From assembly GCF_001042525.2 (NCBI RefSeq), contig NZ_CP011921.2, forward strand, positions 1,116,001 to 1,180,000: a stretch of DNA of 64,000 nucleotides. Reading direction: 5' to 3'. The DNA is from Francisella orientalis FNO12 (GTDB lineage Bacteria > Pseudomonadota > Gammaproteobacteria > Francisellales > Francisellaceae). Under the pieces are notes generated by a model. The model was given only the letters and a program-made list of their open reading frames with translations, was not told the DNA's origin and made no database searches. Shown here one piece after another: positions 38,517 to 49,412 of the stretch (position 1 is its first letter; each line of letters opens with the position of its first letter). A program made the translations under genes and the position numbers.

Positions 38517-39708
38517 TCATATTTGAGAAATATTGATGTTATCTTTAGTACTAAATCCTATAAAAGATTTAGATATAAATGAGCCATTTTCATCAATATT
38601 CTTTAAAAACAACTCATTTAGTAACTTATTCTGCCTCATATCAATTACTGACACAGAGTCAGAAGACACTACTTCAATAAGATTCTCGTTCTGCAATAAT
38701 CTCAAAAAACTGCCGTCTATTTTGTACTCATCTGCATCTTCAAAATACGTATTAGTAAAAGAAGCTACAATATATCTATAATTAAATGCTACTAGTACCT
38801 TTCCATGACCATTACCTTTTTCTTTAAATGATGCTACTTTTTTAGGCATATCATCATATTGTTCTTGATAGAGCAATCTTGAAGAGCTATTAGAAACTTT
38901 GTATACCTCTACTGTTCCCTGCTCAGTATTTTTATTTGTAATATTATCCTGTATTGCTAGTATAACTTTACTTTCAGTACTACTTTCATTCAATATTGAA
39001 AAATCTAATATTTTCCCAGAAGATATTGTTATTATCTCTTTTTCTTTGTTACGCTTATCACCCGTTAAGAAGCTATAACGATATATACTTTTATCACTTT
39101 GAATATATACATTATTATCATCAAACTTAACTATTTCAGGCTTAAAGTTTAATGGTACTATTGAGATTTTCTTTAATGTACCTATAGGATTAATCTCGTA
39201 GATAAAAAGCCTACCACTTTGACTCTTATGGCTAGCTGTTATAAGATATAGATACTTATCGTTATCCACTAGTTTTGCATCTATAACTTTCTGAGGATAG
39301 CTCTGAATATAAATTTTCGACTCAATAGTATTAGTAGTTGCCGATATATTATATCCAAGAATTTTATTATTAGATAAAACATAAAAAGTTTTACCCTTAT
39401 CCGTCAGAATTATTTTTTGACTTTATTCCCTACAGTATATTGATTATCAAAGCAGCTAGTGAAAGAATCTGCTTTATTTATTGTAGATGATAACATTGCA
39501 ATATTAAGACAATAACCACCATAAGGTCTAAATACTGAGTATAATTTTGTACCATCTTTATTAACAGTAGTAGTTTGTATATTTTTTTCTTGAATAGTCG
39601 TAATATAACCAGGTTGAGAAATACAATTATCTTTAACAATTTTCACGATATATGCTTGTGAGCTTTGTAAAAAAACAAACTTAGAAAAGCAAAAATTATA
39701 TTTTTCAT
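38517..39708 (-). pseudogene. Secreted beta-propeller-like protein, paralogue 3, frameshifted
   Basis: ATG 39708 begins MKNIIFAFLSLF and slips in a T-run near 39675; the other frame reads QSSQAYIVKIVKDNCISQPG. A second shift near 39412 follows GNKVKK and leads to GKTFYVLSNNKILGYNISAT. The remaining frame runs through NKYLYLITASHKSQSGRLF-like blades (about 39250) to NINISQI at 38517. The two conserved cysteines (YCLNIAML, SCFDNQ) are present. Full length would be about 395 residues. Both slips lie in homopolymers. Confidence 0.75.
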
Positions 39709-39814
39709 AATAAACTATTGAAATATGTCATCTTTAGATATTTATACTATCATAACGAGCTAATATTTCTTTTATCAATTTTTGACAACTAATATCAAAA
39801 ATCAAATATCTCAG

Positions 39815-41056
39815 TTATGTAATATTTTGTTTATAAAAACCTAACCTTAGTTTTCTATATAAGAAAATTGCAAATAATGCCAATACTAAGCAAATCAAAC
39901 TAATAATAGGGCCTAGCCAAATAACCTCAGTTTTAGAGATAACTGTTGCACTAATTATTGGTCAAATACCTCCTACAAAAGCTGAATTTAAACTATAACT
40001 CAAAGCAACTCCTGATAACCTAAACTCTGTTGGAAAAATATCACACAAGAAAAATAATGTTGTGGATGCTCCTATTGAATAACAAATAATTAAAAAAATC
40101 ATTCCCATAAAAACACTATAAGTATCTGACATCAAGTAGAATGTTATAGGAATAGCTATCAATAAAACAAAACAACCAAAAATATACATTTTACTAAGTC
40201 CGACTTTGTCTGACATATATCCGAATGTTATTACAGATATTAAAACTATTATCTGCACTGGAATCATTATCAAACTCGTATTGCTAGCATTTAGAAGTTT
40301 TGCAATATAAAAATTAGAATACTAAAGCAAAATTATTGCACCAAGAGTAAATAGCATCGCAAAACAAAAACCAATAAATATATTTATGTAGTTTTGTTTG
40401 AAAAGGGTAATAACACTTTTTTTATTTCTACTCACAATTTTTTTAAATAATGGCGTTCCCGTTAATTTTAGTCTAGAATAGTAGCCAAATACTGCTAAAA
40501 AACCACCTAATACAAAACCAATCCGCCAAGCATAATCATCAAATAAATATTCAAGAATCAGACATACTGTTGTTGCAAATAAAAATCCTGATAAAACAAA
40601 TGCAAATAATATACTCAGCTTAAAACCTATGCTTTTTGAACTAGTCTAGTACACTATTACATATGCTGCTGGTAATTCCCCACTTAGAGCAAACCCTTAC
40701 AATACCCTAAATATCACAAAAGCTATACTTGCAAACACCCCAAAAGTAGCATAAGAAGGCATAATTCCCATTAGTAATGAGGATATTCCCATAAGAGTTA
40801 TTGTAAATGTAAATATTTTCTTCCTACCATATCGATCCCCCAATATTCCTAAGGTAATAGCTCCTAAAGGCCTAACAATATATGTTAAAGAAAATATAGC
40901 TACAGCAATGAAACTTTTAATTACTGAATCATCAATTCCTACAAAAAATGTATTTATAATTTGTACCGAAAATAACACATATAATAAAAAGTCATAAACT
41001 TCTAAAACTGCACCTATGCCTGCAATTAATACTACTTTAAAATCTTCTTTCATCAC
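39815..41056 (-). pseudogene. MHS-type MFS transporter with four in-frame stop codons
   Basis: From ATG 41056 to the stop at 39815 one frame spans 413 codons without any frameshift, but it contains TAA at 40697, TAG at 40646, TAG at 40322 and TGA at 39962. The sequence is a clear homologue of the intact gene upstream: LIAGIGAVLEVYDFLLYVLF, LGILGDRYGRKKIFTFTITL, then GELPAAYVIVY, FGYMSDKVGLSKMYIFG and FFLCDIFPTEFRLSGVALSY. MHS-family carriers import organic acids or betaines with protons. All four stops can arise by one base change, so this is drift in a relaxed gene copy. Confidence 0.92.
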
Positions 41057-41065
41057 TAAAATCAG

Positions 41066-42343
41066 TTATAGTTTCACTATCATGTCTTTGTTATTTTTAT
41101 GATATCCACCTCTTTTAGAATAGACATAAACACCTAGTAGTCCAATCATACCACAAACAATACCAACAATAGATGGACCTAAAAAATTATATGCTGTCAT
41201 AGTAATTATCGTTGTACTTACTAAAGGAGCGATTCCTCCAACTATAGCAAAAGCAAGATTATAACTAAGACCTACTCCTGACAATCTAACATCTGTAGGA
41301 AACAAATCACAAAGCAAAAATATAAAAGTGGCCGCAACTAATGCATAACAGAGCATAATAGCTATAGATGCAAAAACAATTGCTGATACACTCCCTATAC
41401 AACTCATCAAATAAAATACAGGTAATGCACAAACTACAATAAGCCCAGCACCTGCTATAAACATTTTTGCAATACCAACTTTATCTGATAAAAAACCAAA
41501 AATAAAAGTAAAACAAGTAAGTGTTAAAACACTTGGTGTTAGAATCAAAGAAATCTGACCAGAATTATATCCAGTTAAAATATCTTCAACAAATTTATGT
41601 ATATAAAGAGTTAACATTACACCACCAAAGGCTACTATAATAACTATACATATCCCAACGAATAAGTTTGGACCATAAGTAGAGACTAAGGAACCAAAAG
41701 AGTGTCTTTTTTGTTTATCAATACTTTCAAACTCTGGAGTTTCATGAAGATTGCGACGCACATAATAACCAACGAAGCCTAATAGTCCACCAATAATGAA
41801 TCCAGCTCGCCAAGCAAAATCACCAAACACGTACTCAAGAGCAAAACCTACAAAATCAGAAAATAAAAATCCACCCGTTACAAATGTGAATAATATAGCC
41901 GTAGCAAAACCGATTTTACCCTTAACTGATTCATAGACAATAACATAAGCCCCAGGCAACTCTCCACCCAAAGCAATACCTTGCATAATACGTAATAACA
42001 CAAACACAAAGCTCGCATATAGTCCCCATTGCGCATATCCAGGCATCAACCCCATACACAATGAACAGCTTCCCATTAGTAGTATTGTAAATAACAGCAA
42101 ACGTCTTCTACCTATTAAATCACCAACAATCCCTAATATAGTTCCTGCAAACGGTCTAACAAGATATGCTATTGAGAATATTAATACTGTCAAAAATGCC
42201 TTGATAGTAGGATTTGTAATTTGAGCAAAAAAAGTTGCTGAGATTTCTTTTGAAAAAATCATATATAGAACAAAATCATAAAACTCAAGAATTGCACCAA
42301 TTCCAGCTAATAAAATAACATTTCTACTATCTTTATCGTACAT
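41066..42343 (-). CDS. MFS transporter, metabolite:H+ symporter (MHS/ProP-like) family
   Basis: The intact 425-residue protein has twelve membrane helices. The MHS signatures are ILEFYDFVLYMIFS in helix 1, VRPFAGTILGIVGDLIGRRR between helices 2 and 3, MQGIALGGELPGAYVIVYES around helix 4 and RRNLHETPEFESIDKQKR in the central loop. FLSDKVGIAKMF and LFPTDVRLSGVGLSYNLAFA lie in the second half. It resembles ProP and the alpha-ketoglutarate and citrate carriers; the substrate is unknown. Its dead paralogue lies 9 bp downstream on the same strand, a tandem duplication in which one copy has been abandoned. Confidence 0.87.
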   Translation of the reverse strand: MYDKDSRNVILLAGIGAILEFYDFVLYMIFSKEISATFFAQITNPTIKAFLTVLIFSIAYLVRPFAGTILGIVGDLIGRRRLLLFTILLMGSCSLCMGLMPGYAQWGLYASFVFVLLRIMQGIALGGELPGAYVIVYESVKGKIGFATAILFTFVTGGFLFSDFVGFALEYVFGDFAWRAGFIIGGLLGFVGYYVRRNLHETPEFESIDKQKRHSFGSLVSTYGPNLFVGICIVIIVAFGGVMLTLYIHKFVEDILTGYNSGQISLILTPSVLTLTCFTFIFGFLSDKVGIAKMFIAGAGLIVVCALPVFYLMSCIGSVSAIVFASIAIMLCYALVAATFIFLLCDLFPTDVRLSGVGLSYNLAFAIVGGIAPLVSTTIITMTAYNFLGPSIVGIVCGMIGLLGVYVYSKRGGYHKNNKDMIVKL

Positions 42344-42432
42344 TTATAATACTTACTTTAAAATTCAATTTAGCAAATCATACATTTTTTTAGCTTTATT
42401 TAGAAGAATATTTAAGCCTTATAATAGACTTT

Positions 42433-43230
42433 TTAGTAATTGTCTAAACTAACTATTTCAAGATGTTGCATCTGAGTCTGTAAAAACATCTCTCCAACAG
42501 ATCGAAACTTCAAAGGGATATCTGTAACATAAAACTTATACTCTGGACTAGAATTATTTTTATTCAAAAGATTATTTTCAATTAGTAATTGCTCTAGCAT
42601 CTTACTAGCTTGTAATGAAGGATCTATAAGCTTTACATTAATAACTTTAACGATACTATCTTTGATAATAGGGTAATGTGTGCAACCTAAAATTAGAGCT
42701 TGGGCATTTTTATCATTAAAATACTCAAGATATTGTTTAGCTACTAACTCAACAACTTCTCCTTCTATAAATCCTTCTTCAATCATAGATACAAAAAGAC
42801 CACATGAACTACTATAAACTTCTGTATCAGGATTATTTTTGTGTATTTGTAGTGCATATGCATTACTGTTAATAGTAGCTGGTGTTGCTATGACACCAAC
42901 TGTTTTAAGACTATCGACTAAGCTAACTCCAGCACTTATCACATCAATAACAGGTACTATTTTTGCAATTTCTTGAACGATATCTTTTGCGATAGCTGAT
43001 ATTGTATTGCAAGCAATAATTATTGCTTTGACTTCTTGATCGATTAGAAATTTAGCCGTTTGGGCTGCAAACTTTTGAATAGTCGCTCGTGATTTAGTCC
43101 CATAAGGTATTCTAGCAATATCACCAAAATATATAATATCCTCATTTGGTAATATATTCATCAAGTTCTTGACGACAGTTAAACCACCAATTCCTGAATC
43201 AAAAACACCTATAGGTCTGTTATTGAGCAT
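42433..43230 (-). CDS. murI: Glutamate racemase
   Basis: The 265-residue protein begins RPIGVFDSGIGGLTVVKNL. The two catalytic cysteines are in AIIIACNTISAIAKD (about residue 72) and ALILGCTHYPIIKDS (about 183), as required for the two-base mechanism. It supplies D-glutamate for peptidoglycan. Its start overlaps the stop of the NERD gene by one base, so the two are coupled. No lesion is seen. Confidence 0.97.
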   Translation of the reverse strand: MLNNRPIGVFDSGIGGLTVVKNLMNILPNEDIIYFGDIARIPYGTKSRATIQKFAAQTAKFLIDQEVKAIIIACNTISAIAKDIVQEIAKIVPVIDVISAGVSLVDSLKTVGVIATPATINSNAYALQIHKNNPDTEVYSSSCGLFVSMIEEGFIEGEVVELVAKQYLEYFNDKNAQALILGCTHYPIIKDSIVKVINVKLIDPSLQASKMLEQLLIENNLLNKNNSSPEYKFYVTDIPLKFRSVGEMFLQTQMQHLEIVSLDNY

Positions 43231-44027
43231 TATTTTTTCTCTATTTTACGAATTATCTTCCTACGTGAACGCGTAGGCATTTTTTCTACATATTCTTCTT
43301 TTACTTTAATAAAAGGTATTAGATTTCCTAATGATAGAACTGCTTGATTGGCATCATCTGTGATGAAATTTTCACTTAACTGTGCATCATCATTAGCAAA
43401 AATAACTATCGTTACAACTGGGATACCTTTTATATATATTTTTTGTTTATAAAGATATGTTTGCAGTACTTTTTTCTGTGCAAATGTTTGTCTAATTGGA
43501 TTTTTTATTGTTTTTGCATAGACTTTATTATTTTGAGAAGTTTTTGAGACATTCCAACGTTCAGCCATATTTTCTACTTCAATATAGCCACGATTATTCT
43601 TAACTTCGATTATATATATACTTTTACGAGATATTGCAATAAAATCAATTTCTCTATTACCTACTGTAGATTTCTCATCTGGTAAAACTACTCGATTAAA
43701 TAATACAAAATTATTATCTAATTTTTTTAGCTCATCTAAAACAGTAGTTTCGCCTTCTGCACCTGAAATAATTATATCTACAGGATTATCATCTTTTGTT
43801 ATTAAAAAAAAGAATACAAATAGTATAAATGCTAGTGTAAATCCAATCTCTAACGATTGAGTAACAAATTCAATATCTCCTAGATATAGATCAACACCAA
43901 CTATTAAACCACATAGAATAATAGATGCATATAGACTCTTTTTTGCTCTAATTAGGTAGTTCCTTAACCTAGCCCATGTAAAGCGCAAAAAAAGCCTGTC
44001 TTTTTTTAATTTACTTTCAATAGCCAT
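43230..44027 (-). CDS. NERD-domain membrane protein (nuclease-related)
   Basis: The 265-residue protein has a basic N-terminus, two hydrophobic segments (about residues 32 to 50 and 63 to 80) and a cytosolic NERD domain. The latter runs from GAEGETTVLDELKKLDNNFV (about 89) through VLPDEKSTVGNREIDFIAIS and SIYIIEVKNNRGYIEVE, which together have the Glu/Asp/ExK pattern of restriction-type nucleases. NERD proteins are widespread and mostly uncharacterised. It shares an operon with murI, uvrB and sbcB on the minus strand, so a role in DNA processing is possible but not shown. Confidence 0.85.
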   Translation of the reverse strand: MAIESKLKKDRLFLRFTWARLRNYLIRAKKSLYASIILCGLIVGVDLYLGDIEFVTQSLEIGFTLAFILFVFFFLITKDDNPVDIIISGAEGETTVLDELKKLDNNFVLFNRVVLPDEKSTVGNREIDFIAISRKSIYIIEVKNNRGYIEVENMAERWNVSKTSQNNKVYAKTIKNPIRQTFAQKKVLQTYLYKQKIYIKGIPVVTIVIFANDDAQLSENFITDDANQAVLSLGNLIPFIKVKEEYVEKMPTRSRRKIIRKIEKK

Positions 44028-44060
44028 AATACCAATATACTTTGTTTAAAAATCGTAAAA

Positions 44061-46067
44061 TTATAAATTAATAAACTTCTGCTTTATTTCAGTTATCTTG
44101 TCTCTAATTGCTGTTGCTTGCTCGAATTCAAGCTCTTTTGCATAAGCTCTCATTCGTTTTTCTAGAGCTTTAATAACCTTCGAAGCTTCAGTCATACTTA
44201 GTATAGCCGAAACATCTACATCATCAACCTTTAAGCGCGAATTATTTTTATATGCACGTTTTTGCATCTCTGGAGAACTATCTAACATATCATCTATACT
44301 CTTGATGATTGTTTTAGGCGTAATATTGTGTTTCTTATTATATTCATCTTGAAGTTGACGACGACGTAGAGTTTCATCCATGGCTTTTTTCATAGACTTT
44401 GTAACTACATCCGCATACAAAATAGCTCTACCATTTTGGTTTCTAGCCACACGTCCGATAGTTTGAATTAGAGATTTCTCAGAACGCAAAAACCCTTCCT
44501 TATCAGCATCAAAAATTAATAAAACTCCGACTTCTGGCATATCAAGCCCCTCTCTAAGAAGGTTGATACCCACTAGCACATCAAATACACCATGACGCAA
44601 ATTATGAATAATTTGGACTCTCTCAACAGTATCGATATCAGAATGTAAATATCTAACATTAACGCCATGCTCAGATAGATACTCTGTTAAATTCTCTGCC
44701 ATTTTTTTGGTTAAAGTAGTTATCAAAATTCTTTCTTCTTTGGCTATAGCTTTATTTATCTCTGATAAAGCATCTTCTACTTGTATAGCTACAGGTCTTA
44801 CAAAGACTTCAGGATCTAATAAACCAGTTGGTCTGATTACTTGCTCTACAGTATTTTGAGACTTTTCAAGTTCATAATTAGCTGGTGTCGCAGATACATA
44901 TATTGTCTGAGGTAACAAACTCTCAAACTCATTAAATTTCAAAGGTCTATTATCTAAAGCAGAAGGTAACCTAAAACCATAGTTAACAAGGTTTGATTTA
45001 CGCGATAAATCCCCCTTATACATTCCTCCAAACTGTGGTAATGTCACATGCGACTCATCAACTATAACTAAGGCATTTTCTGGTAAGTAGTCAATCAATG
45101 TTGGTGGTGGATCACCAGGAGCTCTACCTGATAATAATCTTGAATAATTTTCTATACCTGTACAGTAGCCAAGCTCTTGAATCATTTCAATATCATACTT
45201 AGTACGTTGTTCTATTCTTTGAGCTTCAAGTAATTTACCCTCTTCCTCAAAATATTTAACTCTTTCTTTAAGTTCTGCTTTGATCTCTTCTATAACTATA
45301 TCTTTGCGCTCTTTTGATGCAACATAATGCGTACTTGGGAATATTGTTGCTCTGTGTAATGTTTTAATTTTTTTGGAAGTTAATGAATCGATCACACTTA
45401 TCGCTTCAATCTCATCATCAAAAAACTCTACTCGAATAGCATCTTTCTCAGAGTCTGCTGGGAATATATCTAATACTTCTCCCCTTACTCGAAAGCTTCC
45501 GCGACTGAAATCCATATCATTACGCGAATATTGCATCTCTACTAACTTAGTTTGAGCTTTTTTTAGCCCTAGCTCTTCACCTACTTTTAGGTGCAAAAGC
45601 ATTTGCATATATTGCTCAGGATCGCCTAGACCATAAATAGCCGATACGGTTGCGACTATAATTACATCATTACGTTCAAGTATTGCTTTTGTAGCTGACA
45701 GACGCATTTGTTCAATATGCTCATTTACAGATGAATCTTTTTCTATATAGGTATCAGAAGCTGCAACATAAGCCTCAGGCTGATAATAATCGTAATATGA
45801 CACAAAATACTCAACTGCATTATCTGGGAAATATTGCTTAAACTCAGAATATAATTGAGCTGCCAAAGTTTTGTTATGTGCAACAATCAAACATGATTTT
45901 TGTGTTTGTTGAATCACATTTGCCATAGTATATGTTTTACCAGAGCCTGTAACTCCTAGCAAAACCTGATGCTGTAAGCCATTATTAATACCTTCAACTA
46001 AGGATTTAATTGCATTTGGCTGATCACCAGCTGGAGCATACTTTATTACTAGGTTGAATTTATTCAT
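44061..46067 (-). CDS. uvrB: Excinuclease ABC subunit B (UvrB)
   Basis: The 668 residues are full length. Walker A is [17 protein letters not shown] (about residue 38), the beta-hairpin reads [20 protein letters not shown] (about 92), and the DEAD-like box is [10 protein letters not shown] (about 338). Helicase motifs V and VI follow at [17 protein letters not shown] and [15 protein letters not shown]. The C-terminal UVR domain ([20 protein letters not shown]) binds UvrA and UvrC. UvrB verifies damage in nucleotide excision repair. It starts at the base next to the sbcB stop. Confidence 0.98.
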   Translation of the reverse strand: MNKFNLVIKYAPAGDQPNAIKSLVEGINNGLQHQVLLGVTGSGKTYTMANVIQQTQKSCLIVAHNKTLAAQLYSEFKQYFPDNAVEYFVSYYDYYQPEAYVAASDTYIEKDSSVNEHIEQMRLSATKAILERNDVIIVATVSAIYGLGDPEQYMQMLLHLKVGEELGLKKAQTKLVEMQYSRNDMDFSRGSFRVRGEVLDIFPADSEKDAIRVEFFDDEIEAISVIDSLTSKKIKTLHRATIFPSTHYVASKERKDIVIEEIKAELKERVKYFEEEGKLLEAQRIEQRTKYDIEMIQELGYCTGIENYSRLLSGRAPGDPPPTLIDYLPENALVIVDESHVTLPQFGGMYKGDLSRKSNLVNYGFRLPSALDNRPLKFNEFESLLPQTIYVSATPANYELEKSQNTVEQVIRPTGLLDPEVFVRPVAIQVEDALSEINKAIAKEERILITTLTKKMAENLTEYLSEHGVNVRYLHSDIDTVERVQIIHNLRHGVFDVLVGINLLREGLDMPEVGVLLIFDADKEGFLRSEKSLIQTIGRVARNQNGRAILYADVVTKSMKKAMDETLRRRQLQDEYNKKHNITPKTIIKSIDDMLDSSPEMQKRAYKNNSRLKVDDVDVSAILSMTEASKVIKALEKRMRAYAKELEFEQATAIRDKITEIKQKFINL

Positions 46068-47519
46068 CTAAAATAAATACTCCTCTAACTCATATAGCAA
46101 AGCTTGTTGTTCTTCTGTTAGATCACGATTCATGCGTAAATCTTGCATTTCTTGATAGATATCTTCCAAAGTTTTGCGAGTTCTACCTTTATGATCAATC
46201 AAAAGCTCATCATTATCTAGGCTAACAATCTTATTTAGATAATCTTGAAACTCCATTTGGGCTTTATCAGGTAGTTTTGAAAAGTCTAATCTACCAATTA
46301 TCCTAACAGCTCTGTCATAATAAGATTTTGGTAATTGATTAAGCATTTGCGCTTTTTGATAAATTTGTGAAGTATGAAATTTATCACAACCCCTTTCATC
46401 AGCGGCACTCATAAAGTCACTTTGATAAATCGCTGCATCTATATCAACACTTTCAATCTCTGGATACTTATATTCCAGTACATAATCAACAAAATTGGAA
46501 AATATTTCTGGATTGCTTCTTATAAATTCTTTGTTCGTCTTTATCAAATCTAGTCTATCTTGAGGCAAACTCCCCACAAAACGGGTTTTAGCAGGTAATA
46601 TTAGCGGAATATCACCCCATTTCTTATTTACAGTCAGTTGCCAATGTTCTGCTTCTAAACTGCCAAACTCTTCTATAAAATCTTTAAAATCATAACTATC
46701 TAAGCGAAGAAATATCTCTTGATTTTTATAGTGTCTGTGCTGACCAATATCTAATATGGCTGACATAAAATTATTTTTAAAACCGAAAACTCCACTTACA
46801 GTAATTGCTTGCCTATACCCAATACCTCCAACTTCTACACCGATATCTAGTTGAGCTAGAGTATTTTCATCATTTTGCTTATTAAACTTTGCCAATAAAA
46901 ACTGCCATATTTTAGGATTAGCAATTCTTAACTTTTTAGCTAACTCTACTGTGACAATCACGTCTGTAATAGCATCATGAGCTCTACCACCACTATAGAG
47001 ATTATTTTCAGTATTTAAATTTTCTAACTTCAAAGATATTTTCTGCTGTCCTTCTTCATCAAGAGCTTTAGGCCACTTAAGAACATCATTACAAAATAAA
47101 TAATAGCAAGTAACTATTGGAAACAAATCAGCCCTTGAACAACCATTTTTAAACTGATGACTATATGGAGGTAGCATATTTTTATAAAAAGCAAATCTCA
47201 AAAACTCATCATCAAAACCAAGAGTATTATAACCTATACTAATAGTCCCTGGTGTATTTATGATTTTATAAATTTTTCTAATTGCCTGATATTCTGACAC
47301 ACCAGTATTTGCTTGAGCAATAGAAATATGATGTGTTATCGTTGCAATTGGAGATGGAGTTGTATCAGGATTTAGCTTCACAAAAAAATTAAACCTTCCA
47401 ATTTCATTAAAGTCAAAATCTGTACGAATCGCAGCAAATTGTAATACTTGGTCAAAAGAATTGTTAATACCAGTAGTTTCTAAGTCATAAAATAAAAAAT
47501 TTTGATTTTGAAACATCAA
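46068..47519 (-). CDS. sbcB: Exodeoxyribonuclease I (SbcB)
   Basis: The 483-residue protein starts with the DEDDh exonuclease domain: NFLFYDLETTGINNSFDQ (Asp and Glu), SIGYNTLGFDDEFLRFAFYK (Asp) and GGRAHDAITDVIVTVELAK (His-Asp) near residue 175. The SH3-like and C-terminal helical parts follow (FRSLPQDRLDLIK region, then DFSKLPDKAQMEFQDYLNK). SbcB degrades single-stranded DNA 3' to 5' and acts in recombination and mismatch repair. It directly precedes uvrB with no gap, so the two repair genes form one operon. Confidence 0.95.
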   Translation of the reverse strand: MMFQNQNFLFYDLETTGINNSFDQVLQFAAIRTDFDFNEIGRFNFFVKLNPDTTPSPIATITHHISIAQANTGVSEYQAIRKIYKIINTPGTISIGYNTLGFDDEFLRFAFYKNMLPPYSHQFKNGCSRADLFPIVTCYYLFCNDVLKWPKALDEEGQQKISLKLENLNTENNLYSGGRAHDAITDVIVTVELAKKLRIANPKIWQFLLAKFNKQNDENTLAQLDIGVEVGGIGYRQAITVSGVFGFKNNFMSAILDIGQHRHYKNQEIFLRLDSYDFKDFIEEFGSLEAEHWQLTVNKKWGDIPLILPAKTRFVGSLPQDRLDLIKTNKEFIRSNPEIFSNFVDYVLEYKYPEIESVDIDAAIYQSDFMSAADERGCDKFHTSQIYQKAQMLNQLPKSYYDRAVRIIGRLDFSKLPDKAQMEFQDYLNKIVSLDNDELLIDHKGRTRKTLEDIYQEMQDLRMNRDLTEEQQALLYELEEYLF

Positions 47520-47664
47520 AAAATAAGCTCATATTTAATTAAATTATTAGCTTATAATTTTAACATACCTTTATAATGATTAATAATTTTGAATATTACA
47601 AATAAACTTGTTTAAAAACTTAATAGAAGCTCTAAAGAATATTTTTTATATTTCTAAAGTAACA

Positions 47665-48387
47665 TTATGCGGGCTGTCTAGTTGCAGCAATTACAACTTC
47701 TCGTATATTTATATTTTGTGGTTGGCTAAACATAAATATAGCTGTACGAGCAATATCATCTGCTACTAAAACCCCACCCATAGACTCTTTCCAGCTTTCA
47801 TAATCTGATTTAATCTGATCAGACGTTGTATGACTTAAAAGCTCAGTTTCTACAGCACCTGGACAAATTGTCATTATTCTAACATTATCATCAGCAACTT
47901 CTTCACGTATATTTTCACTCATTGAGGATACTGCAAATTTTGTACCAACATATGCAGCGTGATTAGGGAACGATTTCTTGCCAGCAATTGAGCTGATATT
48001 TATAATTGTCCCACTTTTTCTTGCTTTCATATCACCTAATACAGATTGAATACCATTCAATAATGCCAATACATTAACTTCGTACATCTTTTGCCATTCA
48101 ATAGGGTCTTGTGTATCGATTTGACCAAGCAACATTAAACCTGCATTATTAACCAACAACTCAACTGGACCATATTCAGCTTCAGCTTCTTTTATAGCAT
48201 TTTTTAGAGCTTGAGCATCTGTCACATCTACCTTACGAATCATTGTGTTAGATAAATTTAATTCCTCTATTTTTTCTATTCTTCTACCTATTAGTAAAAG
48301 CGAATGGCCTGCTTCAGAAAATCTTTTTGCAATTGCCGCACCAATTCCAGAACTTGCTCCTGTGATTACAACTAATGATTTAGTCAT
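47665..48387 (-). CDS. SDR-family NAD(P)-dependent oxidoreductase (YdfG-like)
   Basis: The 240-residue classical SDR has the cofactor motif VITGASSGIGAAIAKRF, the LLVNNAGLMLLG stabilising motif, and the catalytic ISSIAGKKSFPNHAAYVGTK with Ser, Tyr and Lys. It ends after MFSQPQNINIREVVIAATRQ, the common C-terminal pattern of YdfG-type serine/3-hydroxy acid dehydrogenases. The substrate cannot be read. It is divergent from a LysR-type regulator, with 114 bp between starts. This is the usual layout for a regulator controlling the adjacent gene. Confidence 0.9.
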   Translation of the reverse strand: MTKSLVVITGASSGIGAAIAKRFSEAGHSLLLIGRRIEKIEELNLSNTMIRKVDVTDAQALKNAIKEAEAEYGPVELLVNNAGLMLLGQIDTQDPIEWQKMYEVNVLALLNGIQSVLGDMKARKSGTIINISSIAGKKSFPNHAAYVGTKFAVSSMSENIREEVADDNVRIMTICPGAVETELLSHTTSDQIKSDYESWKESMGGVLVADDIARTAIFMFSQPQNINIREVVIAATRQPA

Positions 48388-48501
48388 ATTATTTCTCCTA
48401 TATTTTTGTTTTAATTTTCACATCGTTTTAATGATTGTAAATTGTATATAAACTTATTAAACTGATAAATACCAACAATCATAAAACATTGTTATTAAAT
48501 A

Positions 48502-49410
48502 ATGAACAATATTCATTGGCGAGGTACTCACTGTTTCATTCACGTCGATGAACAGCAAAGCTTCACAAAGGCAGCAGATATATTAGGAATGGCCGAATCA
48601 AACCTAAGCCAAAATATTAAGGACTTAGAAAACCATCCTAAAGTTCAACTACTATATAGAAGCACCAGTCATATTCGTCTTACTGAAATAGGACAGGATT
48701 ATTATAAAAAATGTAAGAAGGCTCTCCAAGACCTTGATATAGCAACACTATTAACTAGCCAAGAACATAATGAAATAAGTGGTAATATAAAAATCAATTG
48801 TGTTGGAGGAATTATTGGTGAAGATGTTATTGCTCCTTTAGTTTTGAAATTCCAGCAACTACATCCTAAAGTTAGTATCCACTTAGATTTTTCTAGCGAC
48901 AGAATCAGCCTTATAGATAGTGATTACGACTTGGTTATCCGGATGGGTAATCTGCCTGACTCAAATTTAATAGTATCTCCTCTTCGAACAGTTTTTACTA
49001 AATATGTAGCTAGTAAAGATTTTATTGAGAAATATACCAAAATATCTGATCCAAGACAGCTTGAAGATATACCTCTAATTTACGGCAGTACTAAGCAATG
49101 GAATTTCAAATCTATAAATGATAAATATACTCTACATATTCATAATAATGGTTTTCATGCAACTAATGGTAGAGTTATGAAACAAGCTACTCTTTTAGGA
49201 TTAGGAATCACAAGGTTAGTTGATATCTATGTAAATGCTGATATCAAAAATGGTAAATTAGTCGAAATACTATCTGAATATAGAGAGGAAACAAAACTTT
49301 CTGTTGTTTCACTACCTGTAAAATATCAACTCAAAAGAATCAGCTCATTGATAAGTTATCTCAAAATTAATTTCAATAAAGAATACACTAATAAAAGTGA
49401 GCTAAACTAA
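48502..49410 (+). CDS. LysR-type transcriptional regulator
   Basis: The 302-residue protein has an N-terminal winged helix-turn-helix. FIHVDEQQSFTKAADILGMA then ESNLSQNIKDLENHPKVQLL gives the recognition helix, and YRSTSHIRLTEIGQDYYKKC completes the wing. The periplasmic-binding-like effector domain starts at about residue 92 (GNIKINCVGGIIGEDVIAPL). The order is normal for the AaeR/DmlR-like subgroup. It likely controls the divergent SDR at 47665 and perhaps itself through the 114 bp spacer. The effector is unknown. Confidence 0.92.
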   Translation: MNNIHWRGTHCFIHVDEQQSFTKAADILGMAESNLSQNIKDLENHPKVQLLYRSTSHIRLTEIGQDYYKKCKKALQDLDIATLLTSQEHNEISGNIKINCVGGIIGEDVIAPLVLKFQQLHPKVSIHLDFSSDRISLIDSDYDLVIRMGNLPDSNLIVSPLRTVFTKYVASKDFIEKYTKISDPRQLEDIPLIYGSTKQWNFKSINDKYTLHIHNNGFHATNGRVMKQATLLGLGITRLVDIYVNADIKNGKLVEILSEYREETKLSVVSLPVKYQLKRISSLISYLKINFNKEYTNKSELN

Positions 49411-49412
49411 AC

